Shown one piece after another: positions 59,781 through 64,000 of a stretch of 64,000 bases of DNA. Every line of letters starts with the position of its first letter. The first letter of the stretch is position 1. A program made the translations under genes and the position numbers. Source of the stretch: Corella eumyota (Eukaryota; Chordata; Ascidiacea; Phlebobranchia; Corellidae); NCBI GenBank assembly GCA_963082875.1, contig OY720102.1:11258990-11322989 (forward strand), given 5' to 3'. The notes below the pieces were generated by a model, which searched no databases, was not told the origin of the DNA, and saw only the letters and a list, made by a program, of their open reading frames with translations.

Positions 59781-60377
59781 CCAGAGATAAAAATAGTTTT
59801 CTTTAGATTTAAAATATTTCCTTTGCAAATTTGTTTGAAACTCTTTTCACATGGAACCTCTAACTTCGTTTTTCTGGAATTAAACCATTATTTTAACGAT
59901 TCATTTTAGCTTTTTATTAAAGGCAAATGTTTGTTTTAAAGACAAAGGGCAATTTCGTTCTATTGAACAGAAGCCACTCAATAAACATGGATTTAGACAT
60001 TACTTAATTTAGCGTTTAATTTTGAAAGAAATTAGACAGAATTTTATATTCTTGTAAACAACCGACAACTAAGGGCAGTTATTAATCAATAAATTTACTA
60101 CACTCCATTTTTAACAAAACTTATCTTGGGGACAATATTAAACATCGGTGGTAAAGTTTATGCTTGTCAAGCTTGGGATTTCTGGTTTTCACCCAGACGG
60201 TCCGGCGATTTCCGGTGTAGAAATAGTTTTTTTATTTTCGACGTGCGTTTTAATGTTATGATGCATAGATCGTTCAATTTGGGAGTTTTCAACAAGAATT
60301 TAAATATTAAAATACTTTACTTTATTTTAAATACATTTGTTTGTAACGACATGACTGATACATCGACTTTCTTTAAA

Positions 60378-60449
60378 GGCATTATGACATAGTGTTAAAG
60401 CGCCAGTCTAGTAAAAAGAAGGTCCTGGGGTCGATCCCCATTAGCGCCT
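60378..60449 (+). tRNA. tRNA-Thr(AGU)-like, unit 5 (probable pseudogene)
   Basis: Identical to the unit 2 copy. Absent from units 1, 3 and 4. Confidence 0.65.
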
Positions 60450-60602
60450 AATCATTTACCGCACGATCAGTAAAAGTTTTATTATGAAGGTACTGTCCAA
60501 CGATATCCACTGAACAACGTTACTTATTTTTTGTGGATAAACTCTTTGTTCCCTTTAAGGCAGCTAGCGTAATTTTAGTTAAAAAATTAGTAAAAAAAAA
60601 TC

Positions 60603-61386
60603 CGTTGTCGACAGGATTCGAACCTTCGCGGGCAAAGCGCAAAAGATTTCAAGTCGATTGCCTTAACGACTCGGCCACGCCAACTCGTTTGTTGGATTCT
60701 CGGAGCAGCCAGCGTGATTTAATCAAATTATTTAAAGTTGTATTAAAACATAAAATAAAGCGTTGTCGGCATGAGTCGAACCTGCGCGGGCAGAGCCTCA
60801 AAAAACTCAAACCTATAGCTCCACCAATCGGCCACGACAACTCTAATGTTCCATTCTAGAAGCACCTCGCGTGATTTTAATTAGTTAATTAAATTTGTAT
60901 TTAAAATAAAATAATGCGTTGTCGGCAGGATTCGAACCTGACAACTGTTATGTTGGATTCTCAGAGCAGCTAGCGTGATTTAAATTAATTTTATAACAAA
61001 ACTGAAATAAAAATGCGTTATCGGCTGGACTCGAACCTTCGCGGGCAGAGCCTAAAAGAAATCAAGTCTAAAATAAGTTTTTTTCCCCGAGCAGCTAGCG
61101 CGATTTTAATTAATTATTTAAATTTGAACTAAGACTAAATAAAAAAATTCGTTGTCGGCAGGATTCGAATATGTGCGGACAGCGCCTAAAAGATTGTAAG
61201 TCTATGGCCTCGGCCACGACAACTTTTTTGTTTACTTTTCAAGGCAACTTTAATTTCTAAAATTGTATTTATTTAATTTTTAATTAACAAATGCAAAAAA
61301 AATGCGTTTTCGGCAGGATTCGAACTTGTGCCTGCAGAGCTGAATAGTTTCCTTTTTTATAGCCTTAACCAATCGGTCACGACAAC
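60603..61386 (-). repeat. tRNA-Ser(UGA)-derived array, unit 5
   Basis: Same six-copy layout, practically identical to unit 3. Confidence 0.8.
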
Positions 61387-61623
61387 TCTTGCTTTTCCTT
61401 CTTGAGGCAGCTAGCGTGATTTTATTCAATTATTTAAATGCTCATCCCATGGCATTGTAATTTTTTCATGGTTTTGGGGTTTTAATTATTTTTATTGGTT
61501 AAGTGTAGATTTTGGTCCCAATAAGCTAGGTATTTACAGTAATATGTGTAGATATGCTAAGTGCAGTTTCTTTACAGTTATAATTGCTGTTATTCTTTTG
61601 ACCGTTTCTAACAACCAACTTTG

Positions 61624-61669
61624 TTCCTATTTGAATAAGGTATATATGCTATTTGTATAATTTTTAAAA
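61624..61669 (+). ncRNA. Candidate SL RNA gene, unit 6
   Basis: Same leader, donor and intact Sm-like site as unit 2. Confidence 0.7.
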
Positions 61670-62450
61670 ACAGAATTTTATAAAATTTTGCTGAACAAAT
61701 TGTCAAATTTTAATCAAACGAATGTTAAATTTTAACATTTTTTATCGAATTTTAATCAAACCAATCTTATTTGTGGACTAACAATTAATAAAGTTAAAAG
61801 AAAAAAGGCATATTGTTCGTATTTTTAATTTTTTAAACGTAAGCCGATAGATATTCTTTATTACAACTCAAGTTGTAGGATCACGTCTGTAAAACTACAT
61901 ATATGTTTAATAAATAAGCAAAAGTGATAAAAATTCGAATTGCTGGTTGTGGGTAAATGGCCAGCTGCAAATATTTGTTGCAACTTTTACGTTAATTTAC
62001 TTTTGTTAATAAAGTGATTTAAAATAATTTTTGTCGCAATTACAAAAATAATTATGGTTACTAAATTAAAGACTGTTATTGCATTTCATTAAAGAAAAGA
62101 ATTACTTGCCCATTTAAAATTTATTTTATTGCTGTAACAGGTTTTGCAATATAATAACAGTTTTATATATCTAATCGTGTTATTTAAATAAAATGCATGT
62201 TAAAGGCAATACAAAATGACATTTCCTACTTTAAAATGAACCACCCCAAAAAAGTTTAGAATACCCGAGGAAATAGTAGGACGCAAAGTACGCACAAAGT
62301 TCGCTACGCAAACACCTTGTTTAAACCAACCAAAAAAAATTGACTTAAAATCAAAGTTTCGAAAGACAATAAGGCATAAGGCTGCCAATCACAATTGGTG
62401 GCTTACTTAAGATTTATGTTTATTAGCATCTTAACAAGGCTTTCGCACTT

Positions 62451-62533
62451 ACTGGGTTGGCCGAGTGGTTAAGGCGTTGGACTTAAGTTCCAATGGACGA
62501 ATGTCCGCGTGGGTTCGAACCCCACACCCAGTA
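62451..62533 (+). tRNA. tRNA-Leu(UAA), unit 6
   Basis: Identical to the unit 3 gene. Confidence 0.95.
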
Positions 62534-63824
62534 ATTTCATTTTAACTTGATTTATTTTAAAAAAAATGACATTTGGTTCAAAACCGTTTAAACCTTTTTT
62601 TTATAAAAAAAACTTACACAGTAAATTAAAATATAACCTTTATAATAACTAGACTAAATTTCAGCAAACAAACACGCATCGATGTCGTATAATATAATCA
62701 AACTAAATTTAAAAGCAAAATATTTATCTTATTTTTTATTAATCAAGCAAATATTTAAGCATAATTGACAATAAAATACCTATGTTTATACCCAAAGTAA
62801 AAATCATGAACCTTTACCACTTTAAGTAAAATGTTTTTGATATTTTGAGCATTTGCTTGAACAAATAAAAGCTGTAAAAGACTCTTGTAGGGAGTGAGGT
62901 CAAGAAAATTTTAATCCTAAAAAGTATCGACTGAAACTGTGCTCCTTGGTCTGGTGACAATGTTGACGGTAATAAATCTTGCTAGTAAGCATTTGCAAGT
63001 TTTATTGCAAAGCGTTGCAAAACCGATTAACGCTACCACTATTCAGACTTTGCAATATAAGGATGTTTTATCTAGGCACCTCCTTGTTTGTTATCACAAA
63101 ACCAATCACTTACCGAATTGGAAAATTGGCTTCTTATGTTCTTTCTATCCGAGAATATCCCTAGTTAAAAATTATTTTCAGAAAAAGAATACTTACATTT
63201 TGTGTATGAAAATTAAATTTGTTGTTTAAAAACTACATCTTGACTTATTCAGCTTCTCATTTTTTAAGTTTTTTTACAATTAAACAACAACTAGAAATAT
63301 AAGACGTCTTATAATACACATGGCTTTGTTTCGCTGCGATGCAATTTTATCGTTATTAATCGTGTTTTTAAAAAACAAAGTAAACTTATTAACCCAACGA
63401 GTATGTTTTACGATTTTGTACAGTATGCAATAAAACCGCTTCAAATAGCGTATAAAAAAATTATATGTAATTTTTTTATTACATACATTTCCTACTCTTT
63501 ATTGCCACTTTTTTATTATTCACGAAGCCCAATCACTACTTTAACCTAATCCAATTGTTTATTTTTGTTTTATTAATTGTAAAATGATTTAAAAAAAATT
63601 AGGCAAGGGTCACCCTTTCCTATGCAAAAAGGTACAAATTTTTTGCCCTTTTATTCAACGTCACAATGCCATTGTGAAATGAAACCGACTTTATCAATTA
63701 CATCGTGTGATTCAATTAGCAACCGTAACTCTGTGTGTGATGAAAAGTGAACAAATAAATATGTCTTAAGCATAAATAAGTATTTCACGTACTTAAAGTA
63801 GGAAAAATTTTGCTAAATAAAATA

Positions 63825-63897
63825 CGAGCGCGCCAGGACTCGAACCTGGAATCTTCTGCTCCGTAGGCAGACGCGTTATCCTTTGCGCCACGCACCC
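63825..63897 (-). tRNA. tRNA-Arg(ACG), unit 6
   Basis: Identical to the unit 4 gene. Confidence 0.93.
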
Positions 63898-64000
63898 GCA
63901 CTGTCAAATTTGATAAATAATGTTTTGTTAATTAAAACTTTAAAAATGTTAAGTCTGTCCAAACAAAAAACAAAATAATGGGCATGCTTCCCCAGAAACT

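Larger units (their letters stand above)
54067..61556. repeat. SL-tRNA tandem unit 5 (7.49 kb)
   Basis: Shortened differently from units 3 and 4. Block A runs into block B around 59,383-59,480 (block-B-specific CCCATTCATGAACG), which loses the intact tRNA-Asn but keeps the tRNA-Thr(AGU)-like copy. This looks like recombination between the two internal blocks. Confidence 0.92.
61557..64000. repeat. SL-tRNA tandem unit 6 (partial, runs off the window)
   Basis: Carries the SL, tRNA-Leu and tRNA-Arg genes, then the window ends. Nearly identical to unit 5, so the array continues to the right. Confidence 0.92.

Noticed and set aside
23643-64000. 5S rRNA or U snRNA genes inside the array
   Set aside because: I looked for the conserved internal control region of 5S and for U6-like starts and saw none. 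Only the SL candidate has an Sm site.

Overview
This is AT-rich animal nuclear DNA, very probably from an ascidian tunicate. The main evidence is a small-RNA gene repeated six times from 23.7 kb onward. Its first 16 nt (TTTCTATTTGAATAAG in the first copy) match the 16-nt spliced leader known from Ciona (ATTCTATTTGAATAAG) at 15 of 16 positions. A GT donor and an Sm-type site (AATTTTTAA) follow. The leader is not identical to Ciona's, so I infer another ascidian. Spliced host-gene fragments, a tRNA-derived SINE and many animal DNA-transposon families fit this.

Left part (1-12 kb): a landscape of decayed genes and transposons. There is a broken transposase-like gene on the minus strand (2.2-4.1 kb). 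Head-to-head with it is a DUF4806-type gene remnant interrupted by a SINE. Then come an AACGTT-rich repeat, a MULE transposase fragment, exons resembling HMGXB3/KDZ cysteine-cluster proteins, and the C-terminal half of a 3-beta-hydroxysteroid dehydrogenase gene with in-frame stops. Four copies of one tRNA-derived SINE family all lie in the same orientation.

Middle part (12-23.6 kb): diverged ~1.03-kb tandem repeats carry a clean hAT-type MITE (8-bp target duplication) and a SINE. Next are two phase-compatible exons of a secreted collagen/discoidin (F5/8 type C) gene and a MITE with GGCGGCATTA termini. A nearly complete 4.2-kb PIF/Harbinger element (17,452-21,680) follows, with perfect 18-nt terminal inverted repeats. 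It has a seven-exon Myb/SANT gene that reads cleanly and, tail-to-tail with it, a seven-exon DDE transposase with one apparent 2-nt frameshift. A decayed Helitron Rep fragment, a second Myb/SANT-like gene and a palindrome-rich element end complete this part.

Right part (23.6-64 kb): a tandem array of five complete units (6.4, 8.7, 7.6, 7.6 and 7.5 kb) and the start of a sixth. Each unit runs: spliced-leader RNA gene (+), tRNA-Leu(UAA) (+), tRNA-Arg(ACG) (-), tRNA-Thr(CGU) (-), a local tandem array of tRNA-Asn(GUU) copies (+), sometimes a tRNA-Thr(AGU)-like copy (+), and a local array of tRNA-Ser(UGA)-derived copies (-). Units 3-6 are almost identical; unit 1 is old and diverged. Intactness of each tRNA varies from unit to unit, and two different internal deletions made the shorter units from an 8.7-kb form. 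No protein-coding gene is convincing in the array. The pairing of an SL RNA gene with a multi-tRNA macrosatellite is the most unusual thing here.
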